Positions 23,611-34,656 of a DNA stretch of 64,000 nt are shown piece by piece; the stretch's first letter is position 1, and each line of letters begins with the position of its first letter. The translations under genes were made by a program, and so were the position numbers. This DNA comes from Agrocybe praecox (Eukaryota; Basidiomycota; Agaricomycetes; Agaricales; Agrocybaceae). The stretch lies in contig OZ024840.1 of the NCBI GenBank assembly GCA_964017145.1, positions 1,984,001 to 2,048,000 of the forward strand, written 5' to 3'. The notes under the pieces are model-generated. The model had not been told where the DNA came from, made no database searches, and saw only the letters and a list, made by a program, of their open reading frames with translations.

Positions 23611-26600
23611 TCAAAGAACCTCAATATTAACTGTCCCATACGGTTCTCGCTGCTGGAGGCGAACAAGGTGCTTCGTGGCTAGAACTGTGATGAATAGAAA
23701 TTAATTGAAAATTTCGCCTGTAGAAATGATAGAGCCCGACCGACCTAGGCAGTGGTAAAATCCGGCTGCGGCGACGTGACGAGTACTCGTCATCTTTGGG
23801 ACAACGAGTTCAAAAGTCAATTTATCATCTGCCTTCGGCAATGCTTGGAATTGCATCTTGGCGTATCTGTCATAACAGATAGTTGTTATCAATCGAGGTC
23901 CCCAGCAAACCACAACTTACTCCAAGAAATTGAACGAGTTCCTCTCCAGAGTAATAAGGTTCAGTTCTGACTTTTGTGTTTCTTGTTGCGTATATTCCGG
24001 AACAGCAACTTCGTCCTGGTTCAAGTTGACTGCACAGCCTGTAAATCACGTTTTTAGATGCATAGCACTACTAGGTCTGACCTTCGAATTGGAAGTCTTC
24101 TCCAAACACATGGGATCCTCGTCCTCCAGATCTGGGCGAGAACGAGATGCCTACCCCTTGCACGCTTCCTCTATGACTGTTATGAACAATAGGGCTTCCA
24201 TGACGGCTCAAAGAACTGCTTCGTAATCTGACGTCAACATATTCGACTGGCTGGTCAAACTCAGGCTGTGCGAACGGAACATTTCCACTCGAAGAGCTTG
24301 GTCCACCTCCCGCATTATCCCACGGGAATAGCGAACTACGTTGTGACCCATTCCCAGAGCCTTTCGTAGCTATATCGAACCCAAGGTTTCCGCCCACAAT
24401 AGAAGCAGAGCGAGATACGCGACGTGCTTGACCCGGTTCCTAAAGAATGGCGAGATATCAGGTTTCATACAGCGCCAGATTTTTGCAACAATCACTTCAG
24501 ATGAGTGTCTAACGGCCCCAGGGTCGTCCATGATCATCGCCATGTCGCCGTCAATCCCTGAACCGAAATCATAAACTCGACTGATATCATCGGGAGGAGG
24601 AAACACAAACCTGCACCCCAATCCATACCCCAATCCCCGTCCCCGTCTGGGTAAATGGGTTCGTCTTGATTTATGGCGAGATTATCGTCGTCCTTGCCTT
24701 TTGACTGTGGTCGAGATACCTTTCGCTTCTTGATAGGAGGTCCTTCATCTATGAAATTTCAGCTATGAGTGCTAGTAGTATGATATCGCACCCCAGCGTA
24801 CCTTCATCATGAATACGGAGCGCACCCGAGCGAATTTCTACCTGGACCTTGAAGTTTTCCTGCCAAAATTCTTTCAATCCCTGTTCCTGAACTTTTGGGA
24901 AATGTTAATCAAAAGTCACTTCTCAGGATCACTATTGGCACTCACTCCCTTTGGGCACACCCCATATGAGATCTTCGACATATTTTCCTGCTTCCTTCTC
25001 AAGCCTCTTGGTCAAGACGTCTCGTCTTAGACATCTTTGGGATTCCACGTATTTACTCCTGGCAATCTTCAAACAGGTGCATGAACAACAAGCTCCACGG
25101 CAAATGAGGTTTAATACAGACCTTCAACTCATCGTCCGTCAGTTCAGTTCGAGCGTCTAGAAGCAATCTTGTCCTTTTGGTTTTCCTTTGCCGAGGCTCC
25201 GCTTGGTTCTGCCTTTCTGCCGTTACATCTCTCAAAGGTTGTGGCGGAAAGTCCTCATCCTGAGATAATAGCAATCGAGAAAATGACGCCGCGGGACTTC
25301 CTGATTGCATATTTGGCGCGACTGATCCCAACCTCGACGATGGATAATTGTTTTCTTTCAAGGGATCAATAAAACAGTGGAACAGTCATATCAAATTCAA
25401 CGAAACCTTTTCTCGGAGTCTAAGAATTACGCAGTCAGTCCTTTCATATAGATAGGGTACCATTGAAACACTTACTTTTGCTCTTGATGCAGAACGAGGA
25501 GCGGGCGTGCCAAGTATAGGGGTTACTCTGTTGGCGGGTTGTTGGTCAACCATTTGCATGTCTTCAAAGTTCAAATCAAAGTCCATATCCATATTGAAAT
25601 CATTCAACTGCTGCTCGAAATTCATCTCCGGCGGATCATCGACCATATTCCTGGATGTATGAAACCGATGAGACTATCACGCGAAGGAGGTGGCAAAACA
25701 ATAACCTGTTGCTTCTGACACTCTTCTGAGGCGATATATTCCAGCCGAGCTCGCGGGCGAGGTCATCTCCAAGGCCATCTCCAATTTCTAGGCCGTCGGA
25801 AAAAGGAAAGAAATTATCGAAAGGAACGTCCACTTGAGACGAAGATAGTCCTTGTCCAGAGATGTTAGCATTGAAAGATAAGTCGAAAGAAGCAGAAAAA
25901 AGGTGTTCGTGATGTTCATCAAGTGTATGCTGTTCTTTGCGAAGTGCTTCTGTTGCAGGCGCAGGTTTCTTGATGGGTTTCCCTTTTCCCTTCTTTTTCT
26001 CGTTTGGGTTAAAGTCGTCGTCGTCTTCTTCTAGCATACTTATATTTCCTGCTGTAGTATCGGCTGTTGAGACCTGGTTTATAAGGACACGAAAGCGTGG
26101 GGAAAGGGGCAAAGACTCGCCATCTATGTTTAAGTATTCGTCCCAGTTCTGTATGAAAAGAGATCGACTAAAATTCATGGACTATATGCTAAAGGATTAG
26201 TACTCACGGCCACAAAAGCATCAAAGTCTAGCGCATAAGCCTGGTTTGGATCTGCTACCAGAGTAACAGTGGACGGGCTTTAATAATTGGACGGGTCAGT
26301 AGGATTCGAAAGCAATGCACACCACACTAAAATCATACCGAACGGAAGGGTTCGCCATCTGCAGTTGTGCAGAACCAGACGTTCGTAGATCTTGCACGAC
26401 CTTTTTTAACGTCCCGACACAGTTCGTAACATCACTCAGAAATATTTCTTGTTTTACTGGATAAAAAAGATATGTTGATGATAGCCAGAAAGCGAAAGGC
26501 TCCAAAATTGTTACCTTTATAAACTCTGAAATCCGGCAGCCAAACTATGAAGATTGTAGAGACAATAAACAAAGGCAATCCCTACCGAACGACACCAAAC

Positions 26601-26849
26601 ATCAAGTTGCTCGATAGTCGCAGGGCAAGAGGTTCATTCGGTTCAGAAATCAAGTCGCAGAGTTGGGTGATATCGGCAGTAAGGACAGAACGCTTTGGAA
26701 GCTTTTTGAAACTAGATCTCGAGCCCAGTGTAGCAGCCAGCCTAAAAATGAGTCTGCAAGTTTTGGTCAAAGCATGATATGAATATTGAGTACCATAGTA
26801 GACCAAAACCACTGTCGCGCTTTCCGAGCAATTCAGCTGTGAAGAACAT
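23611..26849 (-). CDS. REC8: Rec8-type meiotic cohesin kleisin
   Basis: Seventeen coding segments (26849..26794, 26741..26586, 26525..26515, 26456..26339, 26277..26208, 26148..25706, 25650..25476, 25419..25407, 25354..25122, 25066..24946, 24891..24802, 24748..24611, 24557..24496, 24439..24082, 24038..23921, 23866..23745, 23684..23611) give 785 residues. Kleisins close the SMC1/SMC3 ring. The N-terminus MFFTAELLGKRDSGFGLLW plus LAATLGSRSSFKKL and EPLALRLSSNLMFGVVRVY is the SMC3-binding domain and closer to fission-yeast Rec8 than to Rad21. The middle is acidic and disordered. The C-terminal winged helix is NSFNFLEYAKMQFQALP, then LTFELVVPKMTSTRHVAAAG, FYHCLVLATKHLV and QREPYGTVNIEVL. Exons 3 (11 nt) and 8 (13 nt) are microexons. 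Expression is probably meiosis-specific, by family. Confidence 0.9.
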
Positions 26850-26967
26850 GGTGGTATAAGAGAGAGAGAAAGTCTACGATTTTATAAGGAAGAAAAGGCC
26901 ATTCAAGGTCCACAAAAAGAAATATTAGGAAGCACCTGTCGACAATCTTTCTAAAAATAAACTCAAA

Positions 26968-29337
26968 TTAGACCTTCATCCACTTTTTACCGTCGCTCCC
27001 AACAAGACGAGCAAACAGCTCATCCCGTGATCCTATCCACATAAACTTGTCTTCTTTCTGCTCTTTGACCTCCTTGTCCTCATCGTTTATACACTGAGTC
27101 CAGCGAATCTGTAACCCCTTGAGCATCCCGGCCTTTTTGATTCCTTTGACAGCAGACAGTGGAATCATGAGCTTCGCTGTCTGTGACATCAGTGGAGTGA
27201 ACAGCAGCGCTCGAGATGTCAAAGTAATTAGGCCCGGTCCCGAGGAATGTTGGCAGGGATAAGCTATCACAAGAAATATACTGAGCTTCACCAGCAATAG
27301 AAATCCGAAAACAACTTACTATGCAACTCGACATTTGACTGTGGTAACGCAATACCAACTCCTGGAAGAAGAGGATGTCTCGGCGGCCAAACTTCATGGA
27401 CAGGCCACTATTGTAAATTATAAGCCAAAAATATAGAAAAACGCAAGCAGGGCTCTTACGGCGCTCCCTGGCTTTAGCCTTCTCAGATCATTGGCCGCAG
27501 ACTTGCCAATGGCGAGGCGACTTCCCCACTTTTTCCAGTCAACAGAATCGTTTCGGCTTCGTTGTTGAGGCTTCGATGAAGCTTCCAACACGAGACTGTC
27601 CGACGATGAATTTTTGTGGCTCTTTGATTGCTTCTTCTTGGTCGGCTGAACCTCGAGCCCAGCAGCAACGCGCTGGGATATTAGCTCCATAGCATAGTCG
27701 GCGTCGGTTGGTACGTCTTCGAGGGGTGGAGGAATCCTTGAGTTCAAGTTAATAACAAAGACCATGAGATGAGCGCCTGTACTACTAACCTGCTCCTGTC
27801 TGAAGGAGACAAGGCAGCGATGAGCGGAATAACATGCCAAAACATAAAGCCTAAGGAAAATAAAGCAAGTTTGGCGATATATTGGGTCGGCAGTAGTGTT
27901 AGCAGAAAGATTCCAACAAGTATCTGGGATACTTTATTGTCAGTGCGCAAGATCTGAGATGATTGTACTTTAACTTTAATGTATTGCGTACATAACTGTA
28001 TCGTTGAGAAGCAGACGGCCTCCTCCAAATAAGAATACTAAGAGGAGAACGTTCTAGTCAGGATCTTTTCCTGATCATAATGAATTAAGACCTACTTTTG
28101 TATTCTCTCATGGAGATCAGCAAGATCTTCTAGGACCCGAAGGCCTATAAGCTTTACATCCTTACTTACTTCAGTCTCGTCCACAGTATCAAGAACCGTG
28201 GGTTCTTGGTATTCACTTGTGGTATCTGTGTTGTCGGGGCTGGAATCATTTTTCATTCCATTGTCTGTGCCTTTAGCCTTGGCCTTGTTTTTACGTTTAT
28301 TATCGAACAATTTGAAAAGTCTCCACATCTCAGTTACACCAGATGACGAAGCAGAAAGTCTAGTAGAGACGCGTTCGCCAAATTCATCAGCACTTGAGAC
28401 TTCATCACGATGCCTACGCAAATCTTCCAAAGTGGGATAAGAAAACAGGCGTCGTCGCAATACTCCATACAAGATGCGCAAAACAAAGGCAGGAGCCAAC
28501 AAATTATGCCACCAAAGTACCCAGAAAGTCTATAATGTCTTGTTTGTTATCACCACAACCATATTTGAGCCGGTAAGCTTACCAGGCAATATGCAAAACT
28601 CGTCCAGTAATCTGCCCATGTGGCCAAGTCGATAAGCTCGGAAAAAAAGGTGTTATATCCTGGAAATGCCGCAAGGTATAGTCTCTCAACAGCAATTCGC
28701 AGACGTCCAATCGTAAAAGATTGTGGCACAGGCCTAGGAGGGGGGAGGTGGGGAAGTAGATAACGCTTGGGGAAAATATTAAGGATGAACAAATATGGCT
28801 AATACTGTAAACCATAAACTCACATTCGCGATTTCTTCAGACAGCCCATCATATCGTAATTCTTGAGAAGAGCTCTCAACTTGAGTTCCATGAATCGTTT
28901 CCGCTGGCTCTGTAGAAACGGGAGCCCAGTCCCCATCTTCCAATGAGGATCTTGCTGAAGTGCTACCAGAAGAGATATCCGGATTGAAATATTCTTTGGG
29001 AGGCTCAGTAGGCCTGTTATTCGGTAATGGGGTATCTGGCACTTGTACCTCCGTAACAAACTAGAGATACAGTAGTTTATGAATAAGTAAAGAGTTCAAT
29101 AAGGATAAGCCCAAATATGGGATGAGGCAGGGAGGCACGAACGGCGGAAAATAGCCTCAGAAACCTGTCTATCTCTTCGTTATCATAAAGTTCCCTGAGT
29201 TGTTGTTCATTAAGTTCATCCTCGTTCACAGCGTTTTCCCTTGCCGCCAAGTTGATTTCCGATTGTTGGAACGCATCCATCGAAAGAGCGCGATAGAAAT
29301 GAGGGGGAGGTAGCTCTGAATCCTGCGAGGAGTCCAT
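26968..29337 (-). CDS. GRAM-domain membrane protein (GRAMD4-like)
   Basis: Nine coding segments (29337..29143, 29060..28824, 28765..28583, 28529..28096, 28037..27992, 27923..27790, 27736..27460, 27407..27320, 27263..26968) give 629 residues. After an acidic N-terminus come hydrophobic segments: WADYWTSFAYCLTFWVLWWH, LLAPAFVLRILYGVL, then after a charged loop ILVGIFLLTLLPTQYIAKLA and LFSLGFMFWHVIPLIAAL. The C-terminus is a GRAM domain: PCQHSSGPGLITLTSRALLF, TPLMSQTAKLMIPLSAVKGI and KFMWIGSRDELFARLVG. GRAM domains bind membrane lipids, and relatives sit at the ER or membrane contact sites. WRRPSASQRYSY before the third helix is created by a 46-nt exon; the adjacent intron 4 was the hardest call. 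The stop lies only 118 bp from the REC8 ATG. Confidence 0.8.
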
Positions 29338-29630
29338 TCTGGGATGAGCACCAATGTCAGATTCAGGTATTATATAGGGAAAAATCGAGGAGTATTGGTG
29401 AGCGCGTCATGATCTTAGTCGTCTGGGTTGATGTCACTGCTGCTGCATGACATGATGATGTTTTGCCGCGTTCGCCCCATACTTACGATTAGCTAATTTA
29501 AGGTGCGTGTATGCGATCACATGACAGACGCGAGTACTAGTTGGGTTCAAACAGCTCGCACTTGCCATTTTACATCAACAACGACTACATTAAGCAACGC
29601 CCTTTAAGATTCTTGCTCTGTGGACCCACT

Positions 29631-32600
29631 ATGGCGCATCTTGGGCTTCTCAACTGGGCAAACTCCATTCGACAGACGATGGCGAGCGACCCAGGCCGTC
29701 AAGTTTTTAAGGATGAAGTTCAGACTCACGGATTTCTCTTTCTCGAGGATTACTTGGACAACATTGTTTCAGGCGCAAAACAAGAGTATGTTCGCCTAGT
29801 TTATGACTGACAATTAACTTATGTCCTTTAGTCCTCTAATTGAGTTGGTGAAGACGCCTGGACGCAAGAAGGCAATCGCTAAAAAGCCGAAACTAATGTC
29901 TTCAAAGCTAGGCAACATAGTTTCATTATCAGGCAACGCAAGTAACTTGACAAAATAATTTGAGAGAAAAATGCTGAGACTAGTTTTCAGGATGATGCAG
30001 AAAACGAAAATCTTCCTCCAGTCAATCTTTTCGTTCCAGTCCCTCTTTCAACAGCCAAAGCATCCAAACCCTTAGGAGAAAAGGGCAAATCACCCATGCT
30101 TTCGTTCACGCCCGGTACTCAAGAAAGGAAACCCTTTGCTCCCATCCAACCGATTTCTACCACCACGGTCCCTCCTTTAACCGAGACTCACGTAAGAGTA
30201 ACACTGCCTGATGCTACCCCCATTGCCCTCGCTCCTCCAGTTACCGTTGATCGCAATGACCTTTCCATCATTGCTGAAGACGAAGAACCCTCAGAGCGTA
30301 GTCGTGCATCGACCAGTGGCCGAATAGACGATTCGACAGGTCCTATTGTCACACAGACACCTCAAGTATCAAACATTGAGCCGCGCGAGCCATCACTTCT
30401 AAGAGAGCAAGAGCAAGAACACAACGATACTACAACGTCCTCTTCCATTGGATCCTTCCATTCTATACCCCTTCTTTCCCCATTGTCAACGGGCCCCAAG
30501 ACTGAAGAGAATGCGCAACATCCGGAAACTCCGCATATTGTTGAACAAGAGGTGCCTGTAGAAGAGGCTGTTGACGAACCTCTTCCTGAAAGTGCGACCC
30601 AACCTCAAGCATCGTTGAAGGAAGCAAACGATGTTCAAGAGTTTAATATGGGAGAATTCCAGGATGATGCTACGACTGATCGTAAATCTCATGATAAACA
30701 TGTTAGTCTTTCATTCCCAACACTCCCGGATCCTACTATCATTCGTAAACCAAGCGGACACTCCCTGACGGCAACAATGATGGGGGCTGCAACTCCAGGA
30801 GCAGGTGTTGGAAAACGTACGTCGTGGTTGAAGACAGCACGAGCAGTAAAAGCTTTGGAAGCGGTCCCTAAGAAGTCGTCGCATGCTCCCATTAACACTG
30901 CACCCACGCCTGCATCTTCTTCACAGGGCATCAAGAGGAAAAGCGATGATTTCTTTTCCCAGCTACAGTCTCGCGAGGACGACCAGGAACGACAAGCCAA
31001 AGTCGCGAAGACCGTTGAGGGAGAAAGCGCTCCTCGTCAATCGAAGGAGCAGTTCAAAGTTCAAGACCAACCTGTAATGGAGTCGAAGTCAGCTCAAGAA
31101 GAAGAGACATCACAACTCTCAGAACCAGGTGTCGGTGTTTTAGATCGTCTCAAGAAAACTGTCGAAGGTTTAGGTTTCCGTACGACCAAGGCAGCTGGAA
31201 AAAGTTTTGGAGGAGATGCAGCAACGCTTCTCGCAGAAGCCCGTAGAGCAGCAGAAGCCCGCATCGCCGAAAGGGACCGCAAGGAAGAGGAGATGACCAT
31301 GGCTATGGGCTTGCCGTCATTGGGCGTTGATTCTCAAGCAACTCCGGAATTGAAAGCTCTGGGATCGTCAACAAAGCAAAACGATGAACAAATGGATATA
31401 ACCGAGCTATTTCCAAGTGCGGGCAAAGTCAAGGAAAAACATAAAGTTCCTGAGAAACCATTCCAATTCAAACCTATTTTACCTGAATCAAGCAGCCAAT
31501 CCAACGAATCCGTGGCTCGTGGAAGTGTGTCAACAACTCCCGCAAACTCACCACCAAAGACCATCAACGCCGCGTCGGTCCCTCCTCCAGTCTTTAACAA
31601 GCAACCTCCGGTATTTGTCGCTCCTCTAGTGAAACCTGGTACATCCTTCACCAAACCAACATTCGTTCCTCCCTCCAAAAAGGATACTCGACTTTCTTCA
31701 ACATTCAAGCCCAAGAGTCCAGCTCCTTTAACTGCACACTCGACCCTTGAAAGCGTGCAGTCCGACAAACTATTCGATGATGATGATGTGCCTGCGTGGA
31801 TGCCAGACACCCAGGATACAGAATACACTTCCGCTTATGATACCGAGTCCCAACCATTGAACACACAAATCTGTGACGAAGATGATAGCTGGCCAATGGA
31901 TGAGAAACTTGCAGCAGGCGTTCAATGGACTTTTGGAGGTTCGAAAGAGGATAGCATGACGTGGAGCACCCAATTCACGCATAGCCAACGGGCAGACACA
32001 GGACCTATTGCTAAATTGACCCCGAACCGGGAAGAGAGTCCTCAACATCAGTCACCTCCAAGGAGTCATCCTGTGCCTGGTGCGTTCGATGTCGATATGG
32101 AAGACGACGATGGTCTCGATCACGATGCTGAGCTCGAGGAAATTATCTTAGGAGGGACTAACGGCACAAATAACACTACTGTAAGCTCCCTTGCAATCAG
32201 AGTTTTCACAGGATTGACCTTTCTCCCCAAAGTCACAAATTCCGAGAAGCGAAAGCCAACTGTCCCTTGCTTCGACCGAGTCTTCTCAGTCACAAATTGG
32301 TTTCTTGGGTCAAGCATCTAAACTAATAAGCAGTGCTCTCGGTACTGGTAAGAAGAAGCAGCCTGAGGTCAAGACGGTGCTACAGAAAGCTGCTGTCGCT
32401 GCAAAGAAGGTAATCGTTCGTTCAACTCCGATTATTACTTGGCTGATTTTAGTCTTTCATAGCAACAAGAAGAGGCTGATAAGAAAGCTGCTCGTCTGAA
32501 GGAAATGGAAAACCGCCGTCAGCTCGCTATTCAAAGGAAAGCAGAAGAGGAGAAGGCTCGAGCATTGGAGGAAGAGCGTAAGATGAAAGAAGAGGCGGAC

Positions 32601-33370
32601 CGCAGGAAGAAAGAGAAGGAGAAAGAAGGAAACACGGAAAAGAGAGCTTTGAAGCCTCCTTCAAATAAAAAGGTAGGAATCGCCTTCCCTCTAATTCAGT
32701 TTGCTTTCTTACCTGTTTATAGGAAGAAGAAAGTCAAAAGAAACGAAAAGTCGAGGTTGAAAAGAAACCAGAAGTTAAGAAACCTGGTCCGAGTGGTGTA
32801 CTTTTCGGGAAGAGTCATTTGAAAACACCTCTCAAGAAATCCACATTAAATTCATCAACCGCTTTCGGCTCGTTGGCGCACGCAGCTTCATCCTCGTCGA
32901 GCAACATATTTGAACATCTTGGAAAGGGGAAAGAACCAAGTCAACACCAAACTCCTATTGACGATGAAGTATCTCGACCCACGCAACATATACAATCGGC
33001 CATGGCAGCTCGCGCTAAAGCGCAGATAGATGCTGCTAATCACGTCGACCCTCCTGTGCCCAGTGAAAGTATCGAATTACCTGATATCAACAGTGAATAT
33101 TCAGACTCGGAAGACGAGGATCGTGTTCGTACTTTCGATCCGCCTGATTGGGCACAATCACCTGAACTCCGCCAAGCTCTGGAAAATCAAAGAACTATCA
33201 ATCCGGACGATATTTTCGGTGCAGTGCGCCCACTCAAGATGGAGGAAATTTTCAAAACCAGGACTAGTCGTTTCCGTGCCCGTACGAGCTCAGCAAACTG
33301 GACGGGCACTGATCGACTAACTATGAAGGAAGAAAGCGAATATGCTCGACGTATGGGGTTCAAGAAGTAG
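29631..33370 (+). CDS. INCENP-like inner centromere protein (chromosomal passenger complex)
   Basis: Six coding segments (29631..29785, 29832..29941, 30001..32180, 32233..32409, 32463..32672, 32723..33370) give 1159 residues. INCENP scaffolds Aurora B with Survivin/Borealin at centromeres and the midzone. The N-terminal 60 residues (LLNWANSIRQTMASDPGRQV) are helical and fit the Survivin/Borealin-binding region. A long Ser/Pro/Glu-rich disordered middle follows. Next comes QASKLISSALGTGKKKQPEV and a strongly basic/acidic helix (EEADKKAARLKEMENRRQLA onward) resembling the microtubule-binding single alpha-helix. The C-terminus has the Aurora-activating IN-box: DINSEYSDSEDEDR, then PPDWAQSPELRQALENQRTI. 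The start was placed at the ATG at 29631; an in-frame ATG at 29541 would add 30 residues. It is divergent from the GRAM gene. Confidence 0.88.
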
Positions 33371-33576
33371 AATTTAGATTGCGGAACTATTCATTGTGCA
33401 ATCAGTAGGATTAAACCGCGGATTTTTTGCCATTTAAGTTATGTTTGATGTATTACTATTATCCAACTATTTTACACTTGTACTGTATATATGCCATAAA
33501 GACTCGAAGGAAACGATACAATAATTGCGACTACATGGTTTGCTTTGTTTTCATCAACCCTTTACGAATCACATCA

Positions 33577-34307
33577 TCAAGTCGCATGGCATAATGCCTT
33601 GTGACGCTTCTTCCAATCGGTGTTCTATTGGCCAAATTACATTGGTGTCTAGTACGTTCAGAAACCGTGATGTTACATACCTGGCAAGCTGCAGAGCAAT
33701 AGTATACGGACTGAGGAAAACCCCCATCAACTTGGTCGAAAAGTGTAGACGCGAATGTAGAGACTCACTTTGCATTTACCGCACATTTTAAGTTGGTTTA
33801 TCTTGAACATTGCACCTGGACACTGGGCAGGAAAGTTCATTCGACATGAATCGTTTGAACAATAGACAATCATGCTCGTACATGATAATATCCGCATACG
33901 ATGTTGTCGGGTTCACCCGAAAGGCGTATCTTTCTTGCTTTGAGTAAATCTCCGCGAAGTTCATAAAGTTGAGCGAGATTTTCGCGGGAGACTGCTGCGT
34001 CATGCGCAGACCCTTTATCACTTCGAATGCAAACAGCTTTGGTCAAATAGTTCTCTGCTTCGTCAAGACGTCGCATGTGGAGGTAAACTTCTCCAATGGC
34101 ATTATACGACAAAGCAGTCGTTATGTTTTCCGTCCCAAGCTCCTGTTCTCTGATTTCGATGGCTTGCAAGTGCAATCGTTCAGCTGTCGCATAATCACCC
34201 TGCTGCTCAGCCCTCAAAGCTTCGTTGTTCAACTCAGTCGCTGTCATGACAGCATGGACTATGCCAGCACTCGGGTTTGGGTGAATATTGATAAAAGGAG
34301 CGGACAT
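33577..34307 (-). CDS. TPR protein with C-terminal MYND zinc finger
   Basis: Four coding segments (34307..33900, 33822..33769, 33710..33681, 33624..33577) give 179 residues. Two or three TPR-like helices are visible: ELNNEALRAEQQGDYATAER, ALSYNAIGEVYLHMRRLDEA and ENLAQLYELRGDLLKARKI. The MYND finger is assembled from three short exons: CPGAMFKINQLKMCGKCK, SVYYCSAACQ and NTDWKKRHKALCHAT. It shows the CxxC, CxxxC and HxxxC spacing that binds two zincs. MYND fingers mediate protein-protein contacts; the specific role is unknown. The exons reading through (VCGYYH and so on) would destroy the finger. A longer start at 34430 is possible but adds a low-complexity hydrophobic stretch. Confidence 0.82.
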
Positions 34308-34656
34308 GGGAAAGAGAGTTGAATTGAACTCAATAAGATAGAACAGGCTGTAATAATTTGAAAGCCGGGAAAAGATTGTGGGTGAACAAAAACAAGGCAA
34401 AAACAAGGGTGTATAAATATAAGCCGACATTGATTACGTACCTCAGTATTTATGATTCATCTGTGACTGCTAGTCAAGTCACGCATATGGTCACATGCTT
34501 GAATTAGGTTGTTTCTCAATCACCGCCTGGACTGTCTCCACCATCCACCACGTTCCCTCGACATTAAACATATTCTTATCATCGACTCTGCAAACCCCTT
34601 TAGCGGGATTATCTTATTGAACTCTTTCTCCATCAGCCCCTTTTCTTTCTCTTTTC

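Noticed and set aside
24370..24495. Frame reading through a REC8 intron (…AYLALLLLWAET…)
   Set aside because: It is out of phase with both flanking exons; splicing at 24440-24495 gives EPGQARRVSRSAS, which fits kleisins.
29541..29630. Upstream in-frame ATG of the INCENP-like gene
   Set aside because: The extra 30 residues look like untranslated leader; the ATG at 29631 begins the conserved helical N-terminus.
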